From NCBI GenBank assembly GCA_005222125.1, contig CP029202.1, forward strand, positions 62,001-126,000: DNA of 64,000 nucleotides, given 5' to 3'. The notes under the pieces were generated by a model. The model saw only the letters and a program-made list of their open reading frames with translations. It was not told the DNA's origin and searched no databases. Below are positions 45,884 through 58,706 of this stretch, one piece after another (position 1 is the first letter of the stretch; the number at the start of each line of letters is the position of its first letter). The stretch is from Spiroplasma melliferum. GTDB taxonomy: Bacteria > Bacillota_I > Bacilli_A > Mycoplasmatales > Mycoplasmataceae. Position numbers and translations under genes: made by a program.

Positions 45884-45997
45884 TTATTCATTTTCTTTTA
45901 CATTATTAGTTACTATCTTATTAACAGTATTAATAACATTATCTTTTCCATACTTAGTTACTAAGGACCGCAAAATAAAATAATGTTTTCTTTCCAT
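45884..45997 (-). CDS. Tiny plectrovirus ORF, 37 aa
   Basis: 37 aa (MERKHYFILRSLVTKYGKDN...). GGAG lies 12 bases before the ATG, a marginal distance, and the region overlaps a terminator-like hairpin. May be a real small gene or the residue of one. Confidence 0.4.
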   Translation of the reverse strand: MERKHYFILRSLVTKYGKDNVINTVNKIVTNNVKENE

Positions 45998-45998
45998 T

Positions 45999-46032
45999 AA
46001 AAAAATCAACTCCTTTCAAAGTTGATTTTTTT
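45999..46032. terminator. Hairpin at the right edge of the virus
   Basis: AAAAAAATCAAC and GTTGATTTTTTT with a 10-base loop containing CTCCTTTC. Separates viral DNA from the ROK gene. Resembles the hairpin at 26774-26810. Confidence 0.65.
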
Positions 46033-46072
46033 CTGCTTCATATTACAATTTACATAGAGAGGAACAAAATTA

Positions 46073-47026
46073 ATGAATGTTTTAGCAATTGACTTAGGTG
46101 GAACTAGTTCTAAGTGTGCTGTTTTTTCAGAAAAAAAAGTTATTCGTTGTGAATTTAAAGTTACAACAAATAAAGCAGCAATTTTACAAACCATAAAAGA
46201 AGAAATTGATCAACAATTAGAAAAACATCAAATTGATTGATCAACAATTAGTCAAATTGGTTTTGCAATTCCTGGTTTCTTAGATGAAAAAAATGGAATT
46301 GTTGCTTTAGCTGGCAATTTAAATTGACGTAATTTTAATATTAAAGGAGAAGCTGAGAAAATTTTTCAAAAACCAGTTCATATTATTAATGATGCTAATG
46401 CAGCTGCATTAGCAGAATATTGAGATCGTATCTATGATAAAAAAGAATCATTAGTTTTATATACATTAGGAACTGGAATTGGTGGCGGAATTGTTTTAAA
46501 TGGTCAATTGTGAACAGGTGCAAATGGCTTTGCTGGTGAACTTGGTCATGGTGGTTGTTTTCAAACTTTATTTGCCTGTACTTGTGGATTAGAAAACTGC
46601 ATTGAACCAGTTTCTTCAGCGACAGGTTTAACAAAATTAATTAACCAAACTGCTGATGAAAATCCGGGTAGTTTATTAAACCAATTAAAAGAAAAAGAAA
46701 AACATGATTTAAAATTAGTTGATATTAAACCATTATTTGATAAAAATGATGAATTAACAATTGCAACAATTACTAGAGGATTAATTCCATTAGCATATCA
46801 TATTGTAACAATGTTATATATTCTAAATCCACAAATAATTATTTTAGCTGGTGGTGTTACTAATTTAGGGGTAAAATTGAAAAATATATTACAAGAGTTA
46901 GTAAAAGCACGAATTGGTGATTTTATGTTAAAAACTTTTACAATTGAGATTTCAAATTTACAAGATAAGGCAGGAATGTATGGGACAGGGTATTATGCTC
47001 TTTCTAAAATGGATGAAACAAAATAA
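46073..47026 (+). CDS. ROK-family sugar kinase
   Basis: 317 aa. ATP-binding start VLAIDLGGTSSK, catalytic Asp in INDANAAALAE, GELGHGG and the zinc-binding CTCGLENC, all as in ROK glucokinases and N-acylhexosamine kinases. GAGAGGAAC precedes the ATG. It phosphorylates an unphosphorylated hexose or amino sugar in the cytoplasm; the GHGG...CxCGxxxC pattern is compatible with glucose, GlcNAc or ManNAc. It heads a three-gene unit with EIIA and MupG, suggesting use of amino sugars. Confidence 0.88.
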
Positions 47027-47044
47027 GAAATGGAGAACATAAAA

Positions 47045-47377
47045 ATGAAAGAAATAAATTTTGAAGAAATATCATTTGGAATTATTACTTATGCTGGTAT
47101 GGCAAAATCAAATGCATTAATTGCAATTAAGTCTGCAAAAGAAGGAAAAACTACTGATGCTAATAATTTAATTGCAGAAGCAGAACAAAATATTATTGAA
47201 GCAGAAAAGCAACATATGACGATTATTCAAGAAGAGGCACAAGGGACTAAACATCAAATTCCCGTGTTATTTATGAATGCCGAAGATCAAATGATGACAG
47301 CACAAATGGTTATTGAATTAGCAAAAGAATTTATTGAATTATATGATAAATTACTTGCAAAAAAAGTTTTGGATTAA
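47045..47377 (+). CDS. PTS lactose/cellobiose-type EIIA lacking the active histidine
   Basis: 110 aa from the ATG at 47045, with GGAGAAC before it (the in-frame ATG at 47030 would include this site and is rejected). ISFGIITYAGMAKSNALIAI and FIELYDKLLAKK match LacF/ChbA. The phosphorylation motif, normally (M/V)HGQDHLM or VHAEDQLM, reads FMNAEDQMM: the phospho-His is Asn and the second His is Gln. So it should not carry phosphate from HPr. It may be regulatory, or need a different His (His in KQHMTI). Confidence 0.85.
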   Translation: MKEINFEEISFGIITYAGMAKSNALIAIKSAKEGKTTDANNLIAEAEQNIIEAEKQHMTIIQEEAQGTKHQIPVLFMNAEDQMMTAQMVIELAKEFIELYDKLLAKKVLD

Positions 47378-47382
47378 TTGTT

Positions 47383-48492
47383 ATGCGTCTTGGTGTTAGT
47401 TTATATCCACATTTGATTGCAGAAAACTATGATTTAGAGACATATTTAACAAAATGTGCAAAAGCTAAAATTAAGGTTATTTTTACTACCTTGATTAATG
47501 TTAAAAAAAGTGATCAAAAGTTATTTAATCGCTTTTTACAATTAACAAAAACAGCAAATAAACTAGGAATTGATGTTTATGGTGATGTGAATGGTGCTGT
47601 TTATGAGGAATTTGAATTAGATAAAAATAATCGTGAACAAGTTATGGATTTTTTTATGACTGAATTAGGATTAAAAGGAATTCGTTTTGATGAAGGAATT
47701 AGTGGTGAAGATGTTGCAAAATTAACACATAATAAAGAAGATATTAAAATAATTTTAAATGCATCAAGTCCAACCCAAGAATTAGCATTTTTATTATCAT
47801 TAAATGCAAATAAAAATAATTTGGTTGGATGTTGAAATTTTTATCCGCAACGTTATACAGCTAGTTCGTTAATGTATTTTATTGAAAAAAAATCTATTTA
47901 TAAAAAGTTAGGAATTCCATTACAAGTTTTTGTTGCTTTACAACGAAATGATGCACAAGGACCTTGACAATATAATGATAAATTACCAAGCATTGAAATG
48001 CATCGTGATTTAACATTAGATTTTCAAGTTCGTCATTTTGTGGCCTTAGGTGTAGAAGACATTATTGTATCAACGCAGTTTTTAAATGATGATGAGTTTA
48101 CAACTTTGCAAAACATTAATTTACATTTAATTACATTAAACTTAAAAACAGATAGGGGAGTATCCCCTACTGAAAAGGGGATACTCCTTGATCAAACAAT
48201 TCATTTTGTTCGCCCAGATTTAGCAGAGTACATGATTCGTAGTACGCTTGCTCGGATTAAATATCAAGATTGTGATTTGCCTGCTCGGCCTTTTAATGGT
48301 AAATATTTTGAAAAAGGTGATGTTGTGATTTTAAATAATAAGGCACAAAATTATAAAGGTGAAGTTCAAATTATCACAAAGCGGATTATAAACGATGGTA
48401 TTCGTAATCTCGTTGGTCAATTAGATGAAAATGAACAAAAAATTGTTGATTGTTTATTACCAAATCGAGAATTTAGATTTAATTTAAGTTAA
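47383..48492 (+). CDS. mupG: MupG-family protein (DUF871/GH170, 6-phospho-N-acetylmuramidase-like)
   Basis: 369 aa, normal for the family. Starts MRLGVSLYPHL on a TIM-barrel strand; GDVNGAVYEEF, GIRFDEGISGEDVA and LVGCWNFYPQRYT are typical of DUF871. MupG cleaves MurNAc-6P-GlcNAc during cell-wall recycling. Spiroplasmas have no wall, so the substrate must be dietary or a different 6-phospho-disaccharide. It starts 6 bases after the EIIA gene, so it belongs to the ROK-EIIA unit. Active-site Asp/Glu pair (DEG) is intact. Confidence 0.85.
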
Positions 48493-48523
48493 AAAAGCTG
48501 TAGTTAAAACCTATGGCTTTTTT
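48491..48523 (+). terminator. Terminator after mupG
   Basis: AAAAAAGCTGTAG / CTATGGCTTTTTT stem with G-T pairs and a loop of 7. Confidence 0.75.
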
Positions 48524-48542
48524 ATTTTAAAATAACTTTTAT

Positions 48543-48746
48543 AATCAAGTGTTATGAAATAATGCATTAAGAGGAACAAAAATTGACTATCAAACAGAAA
48601 AAAATAATTTAACAGCATTAGGAATTAATAATTTAAATGACTTAAAAACATTCTCGGTAGTTAGTTTGTCTGACCTTGAAATGACAGTTTCTTTGATAAT
48701 ATCTTGTGTTTTTGAATGGATATTAACCCTGGGTTTTTATATTTAA
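48543..48746 (+). pseudogene. Possible gene remnant between mupG and upp
   Basis: An open frame without a proper start (NQVLWNNALRGTKIDYQT...) runs to TAA at 48744-48746 and uses TGA as Trp. A second short frame (48716-48907) begins with MDINPGFLYLK. Neither has a good ribosome-binding site. Together they look like pieces of a decayed gene. No family recognised. Confidence 0.3.
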
Positions 48747-48983
48747 AATTATTTTATAGTTTTGAGATTATAAAAAAAATATGCTCATCTTCTTATATTA
48801 ATCTAAGATTAAAATTAGGTTCAATATTAGGAGCGGTAAAAAAATCATTAAAGATTAAAAAAGAAAATAAGTTTGAAATATTTATTGAATTATTTTTAAA
48901 AATCTAAGTAATTCCAAATTAAATCTTGGTATTATCTTTATAATTATGTTAAAATCTAATAAATTAAGGAGGAAACGTAATTA

Positions 48984-50020
<1,037 letters not shown>

Positions 50021-50034
<14 letters not shown>

Positions 50035-50839
50035 TAGCTTTGGTCAATTTCTTGCAATGGATTTAATCCCTGATCCAAATAAAAGTGGAATGGATGCATG
50101 AAGTTATACAATTTTATTACCGCAATTAATAACGATAGTTATTACTACCTTTATTATTATGCTTTTATCAATTGGTTATTATAAACGCTTAAAAAAACTT
50201 GGTCCAACCGATGTTCCAACTGGTTTAGTACTTTTTGCTGAAATTACAATTAAGTGAGTTGAAAAACAAGTTGTTGATTTGATGGGACCAAAATATAAAT
50301 TTTTAACAGTTTATGTTATGTACTTATTATTGTATATTGGGATTGGAAATTTAATGAGTGTTGTTGGGTTTGAATCACTTGCAACAGCTTATACTGTCCC
50401 ATTATCAATGGGATTGGTTACTTTTCTTGGAATATATTATTTTGGGATTAAATATCAAAAACTAGTATATTTTAAAAAGTTTTTTATCAATCCGTTAGAA
50501 TTATTAACCCAATTTGTTCCTTTGATTTCAATTTCATTCCGTTTATTTGGAAATATTTTGGGAGGAACAGTTATTATTACCTTGTTCACAGCTTTAATGA
50601 GCTTTATTTGAGGACATATTCCTTATATTGGGCCTGTTGATTTATTAGCTGGTGTATTTTTACCTTTTTTAAGTATTTATTTTGATGTTTTTGATGGTTT
50701 AATTCAAGCATATATTTTTGCAATTTTAACAATTGCTTATTGGGCAATGGAAATGAAAACAGAAACGAAAGAAAAAAAAGAAAAGATAATTAAGGTGAAA
50801 AAAGAACAAAAAGTTAAAAATGTTAATTTAAATGGCTAA
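50021..50839 (+). CDS. atpB: ATP synthase subunit a
   Basis: 272 aa. F0 subunit a, which forms the ion half-channels. PLSMGLVTFLGIYYFG and SFRLFGNILGGTVI, with the essential Arg in the RLFGN motif, are present. The C-terminal tail is Lys-rich. Ribosome-binding site GAAAGGAAGG; a second in-frame ATG at 50027 is possible. First core gene of the atpBEFHAGDC operon. Confidence 0.95.
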
Positions 50840-50891
50840 AAAAGGATTAAAATAAAATTATATATTTGTTAAGGAAGAGGAGAATTATAAT

Positions 50892-51194
50892 ATGATAAAT
50901 TTTATGACAATAGATTTGCTATCAAATATGATGACAATATGATTCATGGCTGGAATTAATGATGGATTTACAAAGGGAATGTCATTATTGGGAGCAGGAT
51001 TAGCTGCCATTGGTTGTTGTGGTTCAGGAATTGGACAAGGGTATACTGGTGGAAAAGCTGTTGAAGCAATTGCTCGAAATCCAGAAGTTGAAAGTAAAGT
51101 TCGAACACAATATATTATTGCTGCTGCCATTACTGAATCAGGGTCAATTTATGCATTAGTTATTGCAATTATTTTAGCATTTGTTACTGGTTAA
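50892..51194 (+). CDS. atpE: ATP synthase subunit c
   Basis: 100 aa, two helices forming the rotating ring. GAGLAAIGCCGSGIGQGYTG is the first helix; the ion-binding Glu is in ITESGSIYALV. The N-terminal extension of about 20 residues is longer than in most bacteria, as typical for mollicutes. AGGAAGAGG upstream. Confidence 0.95.
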
Positions 51195-51228
51195 TAAAAA
51201 GTAAAAATTGGAAAGAAAGAAGGCTTAG

Positions 51229-51765
51229 ATGTCTATGACAATGTGATTAATGTCAAAACCAATTGAACCAGCAGAAATTATTAATCAATTATTTCCTAAT
51301 TTATGGGTTTTTATTGCTCATGTTATTGCGACAGTTATTTTATTAATTTTGTTATCAAAATGAGTTTATAATCCATTTCGAAAAGCAATGCGTGCTCGTC
51401 GCAATAAAATTCGAGAATTAATTCAAGATGCTGCTGAAAAGCAAGCAAAAGCAACAATTGATCAAAAAGAAGCATCAAAATTATTAACAACGGCAAAAGT
51501 AGAAGCAAATAGTATTATTGTTGCAGCTCGAACTGAAGCAGAGGCAAAACGTCATCAAGTTTTGGAAACAGCAAAAGCTGAAGTTATGCAGTTAAACGAA
51601 CAAGCCCATAAAGAAATTCAAAAAGAAAAAGAGCAATATTATGATGATATTCGAAAATCAATTATTAATGTTGCTTTTAATGCAGCTGAGCAATTATTAG
51701 GTAAAGAAATTAATAAAGAAAAAAATGAGAAATTAGTAGAAGAGTTCATTAAAGAATTAGAGTAG
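51229..51765 (+). CDS. atpF: ATP synthase subunit b
   Basis: 178 aa. N-terminal membrane helix (about 25-45) then a long alpha-helical stalk with many Ala, Glu and Lys, which holds F1 in place. Start at 51229 or, six bases later, at 51235; GAAAGAAGG lies before both. No lipobox is visible in this copy, unlike several mycoplasma b subunits. Confidence 0.92.
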
Positions 51766-51772
51766 TAGGATT

Positions 51773-52318
51773 ATGTTAATTAGTGAAAAATTTATTGATA
51801 ATTATGCTGCTGCTTTAATGGACTTGGCGCTTGAAACCAAAAAAATTGATCATTTCTTAGAAGTTAGCAATATAATCGTGGAATTATTTAAACAGGAACC
51901 AGATTATATTAAATTAATGATGAATGCTGACATTCCAAAAGAAGAACGAAAGAATATTTTAGCAAAACCATTTCAAAAAGTTATTGATCCATTAATTTTA
52001 AATGCCCTTTTTTTATTAATTGATCGCGAAGCTTTTTGCTATGTTAGAAGAATTTTTAAACGGTTAAGAAAACTAATTAATATTAGTTATGATGTTCAAT
52101 ATGGAAATATTTATTCAACACAACCATTAACAAAAAAACAAATTACAACAATTGAAACAAAATTAAGTAAAAAATTTGGTTATCATATTGAGTTAGTTAA
52201 CAAAATTGATTCATCTTTATTAGGCGGAGTTCGAATTAAAATTAAGCACGAAATTATTGATGGTTCAATTGCAGGACAATTAGAAACAATGCGACAAAAA
52301 GCAATACATAATAAATAG
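51773..52318 (+). CDS. atpH: ATP synthase subunit delta
   Basis: 181 aa. Connects the b stalk to the top of F1. Matches the delta family by [12 protein letters not shown] at the start and the C-terminal [12 protein letters not shown] block. Starts 7 bases after atpF and is followed by GGGGTG for atpA. Confidence 0.93.
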   Translation: MLISEKFIDNYAAALMDLALETKKIDHFLEVSNIIVELFKQEPDYIKLMMNADIPKEERKNILAKPFQKVIDPLILNALFLLIDREAFCYVRRIFKRLRKLINISYDVQYGNIYSTQPLTKKQITTIETKLSKKFGYHIELVNKIDSSLLGGVRIKIKHEIIDGSIAGQLETMRQKAIHNK

Positions 52319-52334
52319 AAGATGGGGTGAAAAA

Positions 52335-53906
52335 GTGGCTTTAAATGTAAATGAGATTTCCGAAATAATTAAAAAGCAAATTAAAGAATATGGTAAAAAA
52401 ATTGAAATTCATGAAGAAGGAACTGTTGTTACGGTTGGAGATGGAATTGCTTTAATTGATGGTCTTGACAATGCAATGATGAGTGAATTGCTAATTTTTC
52501 CGAATGAAATTTATGGTATGGTATTAAACTTAGAAGAAGGAACTGTTGGAGCCGTTTTAATGGGGGATGATACAACTGTTCGTGAAGGTGATCAAGTTCG
52601 CCGATCAGGAAAAATTGTTGAAACTCCAGTTGGTGATGCGTTGTTAGGGCGTGTTGTTAATGCATTAGGGCAACCAATTGATGGGAAAGGACCATTAAAA
52701 GCAAAAAAAACACGCCCTGTTGAGCGAATTGCGCCGGGAGTTATGACTAGAAAATCAGTTGATGAACCAATGGAAACAGGAATTATGACAATTGATGCAA
52801 TGATTCCAATTGGAAAAGGACAACGAGAATTAATTATCGGTGATCGTCAGACAGGAAAAACAGCAATCGGAATTGATACCATCTTAAATCAAAAAGGGAA
52901 AAATGTAAAATGTATTTATGTTGCAATTGGGCAAAAAGCATCGACTGTTGCACAAATTGTGGAAAAATTACGTGCTGCTGGTGCATTAGAATATACGACA
53001 GTTGTTTCAGCCACAGCAAGTGAATTAGCACCATTACAATACTTAGCACCATATACAGGTGTTACTATTGGTGAAGAATGAATGGAATCTGGTGAAAATG
53101 TCATTATTATTTATGATGATCTTTCAAAACATGCTGTTGCTTATCGAACAATGGCACTATTATTACATCGCCCACCTGGCCGTGAAGCATATCCTGGTGA
53201 TGTTTTCTATTTACATAGTCGTTTATTAGAACGCGCAGCACGAGTAACAAAAGAATATGGAGGCGGAAGTATTACTGCTTTGCCAATTATTGAAACACAA
53301 GCGGGTGATATTTCAGCATATATTCCAACTAATGTTATTTCAATTACTGATGGGCAAATTTTCTTAAATAATGATCAGTTTAATGCTGGGATTCGCCCAG
53401 CGGTTGATGCGGGATTATCAGTGTCACGGGTAGGTTCAACAGCACAAATTAAAGCAATGAAACAAGTTGCTGGTTCTTTAAAATTAGAATTAGCACAATA
53501 TCGTGAACTACAAGCCTTTGCTCAATTTGGCTCTGATTTGGATGATGCGACAAAAGAAGTCTTAGAACATGGGAAACGAGTGATTGAAATTTTAAAACAA
53601 AAACAATATTCACCCCTTTCACAAATTGACCAAGCAATAATTTTACTAGCAGTTAAGAAAAAAAGAATTCGTTGAATTCCAGTTGGTAAAATTCAAGAAT
53701 TTAAAGAAGAAATAATTGAACATTTTAATACAAAGGCCAAAAAATATTATACTGAATTAGCAAAAGTGAAAGCCTATAGCGAAACATTAATGACTAATAT
53801 TGATAATGAAATTATTAGTGTTGTTAAAAAAATTACCAATAAAATTGCTGATTATAAACCAGAAATGTTTGGGCAAATTGAAGAGTGAAACCAATTAGGA
53901 CAATAA
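52335..53906 (+). CDS. atpA: ATP synthase subunit alpha
   Basis: 523 aa, GTG start with GGGGTG upstream. Non-catalytic nucleotide-binding subunit. Walker [14 protein letters not shown], Walker B-type [10 protein letters not shown], and the alpha signature region [17 protein letters not shown] are all visible. Three TGA Trp codons. Normal length. Confidence 0.96.
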
Positions 53907-53921
53907 GGTAAAAAGAACCAA

Positions 53922-54779
53922 ATGGCAGTCGGAACAGGTTTAAAAAAACAAATTACTTCAATTACTTCAACATCTAAAATAACACAAGCAATGAAATTGG
54001 TAGCAACAGCAAAATTAAAAAAAGTTGGTAAACGAATTTCTAATTCAAAACCATATTTTGCTGAAGTTTATACTGTTTTTAATGACATTATTAGTAAAGC
54101 AGATGATTCAATTTATCAAAAAAAAGATGGTACAAAAGTTAGTGAACGTACTTGTTGAATCATTGTTAATTCAAATTTAGGTTTATGCGGTGGTTATAAT
54201 ATTAATATTAATAAGTTAGTGTTACAACAATTAAGAAAAAATGATTGTATTATTGCGATTGGTTCTAAAGCAGAAACATTTTATGCCCATAAAGGCTATG
54301 AAATTATGCAGACAAGAAAAGATATTGATATTAATTTTTCTTATGATGATGCTCGTGAGTTTGCACAAGAAATTTTATCTGGTTTTAATGGGAATACTTA
54401 TGATGAAATTAAAATTGCTTATACAAAATTTATTAATAATGTAACTTTTGACCCAACAATTTTACAATTATTGCCAATCATTAAGGCAACGCAGCATGAA
54501 GAACCAAAACACATTAATGTCATTACTGAATTTGAACCAGATCCAACAACAATTTTAGAAAATGCGGTACCAATGTATTTAAATACAATTTTATTTTCAT
54601 CAATTGTTGAATCACAGGTTTCAGAACAAGCATCACGGCGAGTAGCAATGGAAAATGCAACAGATAATGCAAATGCGATGTTAGAAAAATTATCGTTATT
54701 ATATAACCGTAAGCGACAAGCAGCAATTACACAGGAAATTACCGAAATTGTTGCCGGAGCTGGCGCACAAGAAAATTAA
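53922..54779 (+). CDS. atpG: ATP synthase subunit gamma
   Basis: 285 aa, the rotor shaft of F1. N-terminal KKQITSITSTSKITQAMKLVA and C-terminal MENATDNANAMLEKLSLLYN with RQAAITQEITEIVAGA are the conserved coiled-coil ends. Internal TGA is Trp. Located between atpA and atpD as usual. Confidence 0.96.
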
Positions 54780-56192
<1,413 letters not shown>

Positions 56193-56193
56193 A

Positions 56194-56457
56194 ATGGCAA
56201 ATCAAATTAGTTTAAAAATTATTACACCACAAGGTGTGATTGTTAATCGCTTAGTTGATATTATAACAGTGAAAACAATTACGGGATATATGGGCATCTT
56301 ATATGGACATATTCCTCTTGTTTCAACAATTGTTCCATCTGAAATGACATATAAAGTTAATAATAAAGAATATAAATTAAGTATTGCTGGTGGAATTTTA
56401 CAAGTTGAGCAAGAATTTGTTAAAATTCTTGCTGACGAGGTTGAACCAATTAGTTAG
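56194..56457 (+). CDS. atpC: ATP synthase subunit epsilon, short form
   Basis: 87 aa, against 130-140 in most bacteria. It keeps the N-terminal beta-sandwich (ISLKIITPQGVI, GYMGILYGHIPLVS, LSIAGGILQVE) that binds the rotor, but the C-terminal helical hairpin that inhibits ATP hydrolysis is missing. Starts 1 base after atpD. A stop follows in frame, then a terminator. Confidence 0.9.
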   Translation: MANQISLKIITPQGVIVNRLVDIITVKTITGYMGILYGHIPLVSTIVPSEMTYKVNNKEYKLSIAGGILQVEQEFVKILADEVEPIS

Positions 56458-56469
56458 ATACGAAAATAG

Positions 56470-56493
56470 AAATCTCTTTTTGAGATTTTTTTG
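56470..56493 (+). terminator. Terminator of the ATPase operon
   Basis: AAATCTC / GAGATTT hairpin with 5-base T loop, followed by T-rich sequence. Confidence 0.8.
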
Positions 56494-56600
56494 TTTTAAT
56501 TTTCTTAATTATAAATACAAAATAAAACATGATAAAATAATAATATGTGAGACTACTTATATGATAAACTAAGTAATATTAAAAGAAAGTAGGCAATGCA

Positions 56601-57431
56601 ATGATAGTAAAAATGATTGTGTGTGATATTGATGGAACATTAGTAACTGATAAAGAAAAAAAGATTCCGACTGCAAACATTGAGGTTTTAAAAAAGGCCC
56701 AAGCAATGGGTATTTTAGTAACTATTGCTTCAGGACGGGTTCCTAGTAGTTTATCTGATTATGCAACAACATTAGGAATCCTTGAACATTGTCCATATGT
56801 TATTGGCGCTAATGGCGGGGCAGTTTTAAATTTAAAAACAAAAGAATATGTATATGATGAAATAATTTCATATCAAGATACATTATGGGCAATGAATATT
56901 GTACGAGAATTTGGTCATGACTTTTATTTAGCACCACTTAATGAACAAGAGGCTTATGTTTCACAAGCAAGTATTATTAAAGATGATCTTTTTTTATTTC
57001 GTAATACTGACATTAAAGCAATTGTTTTAGATTGAAATGAAATTCCTCAAATGCGTAAGGTTGTAATTTCTTGCCATGATGAGCAAAAACAAAATTGATT
57101 ACGACAACAAATTGCGGTTAGCAAAACATTAAGAACAGAAGTTACTGGGTATGGGTTTATTGAGATCATTCCTAAAAATGTTAATAAATGACAGGGAATT
57201 TTAAAATTAATTGAAGTGCTTAAGCATAAAGAAAATTGCCATCTTGATTCAGATGAAATTATGTGTTTTGGTGATTAAATGAATGACTATGAAATGATTA
57301 AAAATTCAAAATATGGAATTGCATTAGCTAATGCTACGCCGCAATTAAAAGAAGTTGCTTTTGCAGTTACGGCAAAAGATAATAATGCTGCAGGAATTGC
57401 TGATTATCTTTATAAAACAATATTAAAATAG
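56601..57431 (+). pseudogene. Cof-type HAD phosphatase with nonsense codon
   Basis: A 277-codon frame for a Cof/HAD-IIB sugar-phosphate phosphatase: CDIDGTLVTD (nucleophile motif I), TIASGRVPSS, then FGD-stop-MND: the TAA at 57276-57278 replaces the first residue after GD in motif IV (GDxxND). The rest (MNDYEMIKNSKYGIALANAT) is intact to TAG at 57429. A CAA-to-TAA change would explain it. The truncated protein would lack the second Asp of motif IV, so is probably inactive. A closely related intact gene follows at 57446. Confidence 0.85.
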
Positions 57432-57445
57432 AAGATGAGGTTGCA

Positions 57446-58297
57446 ATGTTAAAAATTAATGGTAATCAAATTAAATTAATTGTTACTGATGTTGATGGTA
57501 CATTGATTACTGATAATCAAGAGTTACCAGCCCTTGTTCAAAATAAATTACTTGCATTGCAAGAAAAAGGAATTGCTGTTTCAATTGCATCAGGACGAAT
57601 GCCCCTTGGTTTTGATAATTACACAAGAGAATTAAAAATTAAGGATTATTGCCAGTATGTTATTGGTGCTAATGGTGCTTTAGTGTATGATGCTAAAAAT
57701 AATGAGCCAGTTTATAGTAATTTAATACCAATTTCGGATTTAGTTGTTGTAATTGAAATTTTATTAAAATATCAATGTGATTTTACAATTTCGTATCAAG
57801 ATGATGATAATTTATATTGTGCTGGTGAAAAATTATTAGAAATTAAATCAAAACCAGGCGCATTTTTAGATGGAATGAAACAAGCAAAACCATTTTGTCG
57901 TGATGACATTAGAATAGCCAATAAAATTGTTGCAAAGCATTCATCTAAGATGATGTTTCAAGAAATGTATACTGTATTAAAACAAGTTTCAAATATTAAT
58001 GTTGAGCCATTATCTGACTATGGGTGCGATATTGTCCATGTTAATTCAAATAAAGGACAAGCAATTTTACATTTAATTGATATTTTAAATCAAAGACAAG
58101 GCCGAGAAATTAAATTAGAAAATGTTTTATATTTTGGTGATAATTATAATGATCGTTCTGTGTTTGAAATTTTACCTTATGCAATTGCAATGGAACATAG
58201 TCCAACTACAATTTTAGATTTAGCATACGATATAGCTAGCAGTAATAATGCAGCAGGAATTTATCATTATTTAAATAGCCTTGAAAAAAATAATTAA
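57446..58297 (+). CDS. Cof-type HAD phosphatase
   Basis: 283 aa. VTDVDGTLITD (motif I), SIASGRMPLG (motif II), the lysine of motif III near NSNKGQAILHL, and FGDNYNDRSVF (motif IV) are complete. HAD-IIB enzymes act on sugar phosphates or nucleotide-like substrates in the cytoplasm. The gene is a tandem paralogue of the broken gene before it and probably covers the lost function. A GAGG site precedes the ATG. Confidence 0.92.
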   Translation: MLKINGNQIKLIVTDVDGTLITDNQELPALVQNKLLALQEKGIAVSIASGRMPLGFDNYTRELKIKDYCQYVIGANGALVYDAKNNEPVYSNLIPISDLVVVIEILLKYQCDFTISYQDDDNLYCAGEKLLEIKSKPGAFLDGMKQAKPFCRDDIRIANKIVAKHSSKMMFQEMYTVLKQVSNINVEPLSDYGCDIVHVNSNKGQAILHLIDILNQRQGREIKLENVLYFGDNYNDRSVFEILPYAIAMEHSPTTILDLAYDIASSNNAAGIYHYLNSLEKNN

Positions 58298-58379
58298 AAT
58301 TAATTTAAAATGCAATAATTTTGGTAATTTTATAGTATTATTAATAAGAACATAATTTAATTTAGAGAGGGATGTTTTA

Positions 58380-58676
58380 ATGAACTTATCAAGTATGATG
58401 TTTTTAGCAATTGAACCACAAGTAGCCAATACAATTATTTATGTTTTTGAAATAATTGCTTTAATTGTATCAATTATTATGATTATTGTTGGTTTATTAC
58501 AAAACAAAAAAGCACAAACGGGATTAAGTGCTTTAAATGGTGGTAATGATGAATTATTTGCTAATAGTAAAGAACGTGGGTTAGATCGAACATTGTCAAT
58601 TTTTATGTTAGCATTTGGTTCAACATTATTAATTATTACATTATTGATAAATTTATTAACGAAAGTTCTATTGTAA
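58380..58676 (+). CDS. secG: Preprotein translocase subunit SecG
   Basis: 98 aa. Two membrane helices (about 18-40 and 72-95) with the ALNGGNDELFANSKERGLDR loop between them; the GG-loop and G-xD-R-x motif (KERGLDRTLS) are the SecG hallmarks. It assists SecYEG in secretion. Upstream of rnr and smpB, a gene order known from Firmicutes and mollicutes. GAGAGGGATG upstream. Confidence 0.92.
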   Translation: MNLSSMMFLAIEPQVANTIIYVFEIIALIVSIIMIIVGLLQNKKAQTGLSALNGGNDELFANSKERGLDRTLSIFMLAFGSTLLIITLLINLLTKVLL

Positions 58677-58706
58677 TAATTAAGTTTTTAAAAATATCAT
58701 TAATTG

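Larger units (their letters stand above)
37185..46032. mobile_element. SpV1-type plectrovirus integrated in the chromosome
   Basis: About 8.8 kb with the set expected of a filamentous spiroplasma virus: IS30-like transposase, large virion protein, Zot-like ATPase, several tiny membrane proteins and a coat-like protein with one signal-like and one membrane segment. Most genes are on the minus strand with short overlaps. The order fits one linearised circular genome, with the transposase at the left edge and the coat genes at the right. I see no clear terminal repeats, so the ends are approximate. Non-standard features are the inverted lipoprotein block (38241-38699) and two inverted-repeat-bounded cassettes. 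Confidence 0.85.
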
